Shown: positions 62,730 through 64,000 of the stretch, piece after piece
Numbering within the stretch: the first letter of the stretch is position 1
Layout of the letters: each line of letters opens with the position of its first letter
From: Rotaria sordida
Lineage: Eukaryota; Rotifera; Eurotatoria; Philodinida; Philodinidae
NCBI GenBank assembly: GCA_905250125.1
Contig: CAJNOL010000004.1
Location: forward strand, 1-64,000
DNA: 64,000 nucleotides
Reading direction: 5' to 3'
Made by a program: the position numbers and the translations under genes
The notes under the pieces: generated by a model
Seen by the model: only the letters and a program-made list of their open reading frames with translations
The model's database searches: none
Told to the model about the DNA's origin: nothing

Positions 62730-62930
62730 TTACTGTTCATATTTTCTCGTAATTCCGAACACAGTAATACGGTACCGTGTATGACACCGCATTTTAGACG
62801 TAAGCGGCCGTATATGTGCCGTAATCTCACTATGACATGGTCGTATAACTGTGTCAAGTATTCTGATTGTATACGGTCCTTTTATATGTTGTATTTTCGT
62901 CGTATACGGATCGTATTGTCCGACCTGGGA
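62730..62930. repeat. Block of recurring CGTAT/ATACGG words in the MMS19 intron
   Basis: The words ACGGTACCGTGTATGAC, GCGGCCGTATATGTGCCG, GTCGTATAACTG, GTATACGGTCC and CGTCGTATACGGATCGTAT recur within 200 bp that is visibly richer in CpG than its surroundings. This is consistent with a degenerate tandem repeat. Confidence 0.45.
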
Positions 62931-63286
62931 TGTAATTGATCGTGGTCGAGTATGAAGCTCGTCCTGATTTTCTATTATTGATAATAGTAGTAAGAGGAGT
63001 AGATGGCATATCAGAGATTAGTGATTCGATGGAAAGATAATCTAATTCAGCTGAATTGATATGTACTCAAAGACGGACATCCTTATCATCAAATTAAATT
63101 GATAATATATTATTAAATTATTCATGCAAGAAATTCATGAAAAAGAAATCTTATTCCTTCTTGTTATTGATCTTTTCATTGTGAATTTTCTATTCTATAT
63201 GTTTGTTTTATTTACCCTATGAATGTCAGGTACTTTTTTTTTAATCGTTTATGTCATCTCTGCTGGAAAACATATGATAAGGTTTA

Positions 63287-63770
63287 TTAACTCTAGTACT
63301 ACCAACTGGAGTCCATTTGGACCCCACTTTAGGAAAATATCTTGGTATTTTTTCAGCTTCTAAAAATATTTAGCATTTTTCACCGTTTAAAATTTAAAGT
63401 TAACTATAACAACAGAAATTCATCTTCCTTCCAATTATATGAATTTGATATGACTTCATATCTTGATCAGCTAACAAAATTATAACAAGATAGGGAAAAT
63501 ATGAAACCACTTCAAATGTTAGTTCAAAATGTAATGAATCATTACTAATCTAATTGGAAATAGCTCTATAGCCGTTATCAGTTAATCTATAATGAGGTAA
63601 CTATTGGAAGAATTAAGTGAAAATTCTACACGATCAAAACGGAAACGATATTCGCTTTGTGATCATTCCAAAGACATAAAAGCTCGAAATAAATATTATC
63701 AATGTTCAGAATCTGTTGTTGATGAGCATTCTGTTAAACGAATTTTTTGCATTACTTGTTCTAAATAAAG
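63287..63770 (+). mobile_element. Relic of a piggyBac-like transposon
   Basis: A TTAA at 63287-63290 is followed by CTCTAGTACTACCAACTGGA and GTCCATTTGGACCCC, which resembles a piggyBac-type end at its TTAA target. A frame near 63625-63767 reads RSKRKRYSLCDHSKD, then KYYQCSESVVDEHSVKRIFC and ITCSK-stop. This fits the cysteine/histidine-rich C-terminal zinc-binding domain of piggyBac transposases (CxxC, CxxC-H, CxxC pattern), with several cysteines lost. The catalytic core between is not open. Confidence 0.5.
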
Positions 63771-64000
63771 AAAAATTATGATTCTAAGAATTTCTTTACA
63801 AGACCGAATAGAAAAGTAGTATAATTTAGGCAAGAATATCGATTTAATCAGGAAAAATTACACAATTAAAATATATGTCATCACATTATCTTTAAAATAG
63901 GCTTAATATAATTGTATTGTAAATGATTTTGTATAAATAGTATGTCTAGGATATTTGACATCCTATGTCATATAAAGACAAGTTTTTATGTTTATCAAAA

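Noticed and set aside
1..64000. tRNA, rRNA, CRISPR or telomeric repeats
   Set aside because: I looked for tRNA B-box-like GGTTCGAATCC words, ribosomal segments, regularly spaced direct repeats and TTAGGG- or TGTGGG-like arrays, and found none that I could support. A covariance-model scan was not possible.

Overview
This window is nuclear DNA from a small animal. The genes are metazoan: phosphorylase kinase alpha, MRE11, a dopamine D2-like receptor, a homeobox gene, STIM and MMS19. Introns are mostly 50-80 bp with GT..AG ends, third codon positions are strongly A/T, and intergenic DNA is AT-rich with many microsatellites and foldback repeats. A decayed ARM-repeat/TIR gene of a type I associate with bdelloid rotifers, an inverted pair of STIM paralogs (one intact, one dead) and many small transposon relics point to a bdelloid such as Rotaria or Adineta. 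That placement is an inference. All gene models below were joined by hand, and reading frames were checked across every splice of the intact genes.

Layout. 1-3213 (+): 3' end of phosphorylase kinase alpha, with half of a palindromic repeat in its first visible intron. 4000-4970 (-): broken two-domain small heat-shock protein. 6975-10163 (+): complete MRE11. 11441-12443 (-): coiled-coil protein. 13.3-16.3 kb: graveyard holding an ARM-TIR pseudogene and a possible FAD-oxidoreductase fragment, bracketed by a diverged 0.46 kb direct repeat (12.7 and 17.5 kb). 18-25.6 kb: gene-free, AT-rich DNA with microsatellites. 25645-28346 (+): D2-like receptor. 28981-30277 (-): paired-like homeobox gene, convergent with the receptor. 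30.3-35.3 kb: mostly gene-free, with one foldback. 35304-35912 (+): stefin-like cystatin. 36.9-39.2 kb: two inverted-repeat elements. 40606-42739 (-): unrecognised proline-rich protein.

44.9-49.2 kb (+): dead STIM copy carrying a MITE and a Tc1/mariner transposase relic. 50537-51694 (+): intronless GNAT acetyltransferase. 54154-59957 (-): intact 13-exon STIM with three different inverted-repeat elements in its introns. 61646-62643 (+): first seven exons of MMS19, whose next intron runs off the window and holds a piggyBac-like relic.

The genes do not form one pathway. MRE11 (double-strand break repair) and MMS19 (cytosolic iron-sulfur targeting, which supplies repair enzymes) both bear on genome maintenance. 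STIM and phosphorylase kinase are both calcium-linked. No operon-like or obviously new multi-gene system is visible. The most novel content is the set of palindromic and inverted-repeat families and the inverted intact/dead STIM pair.
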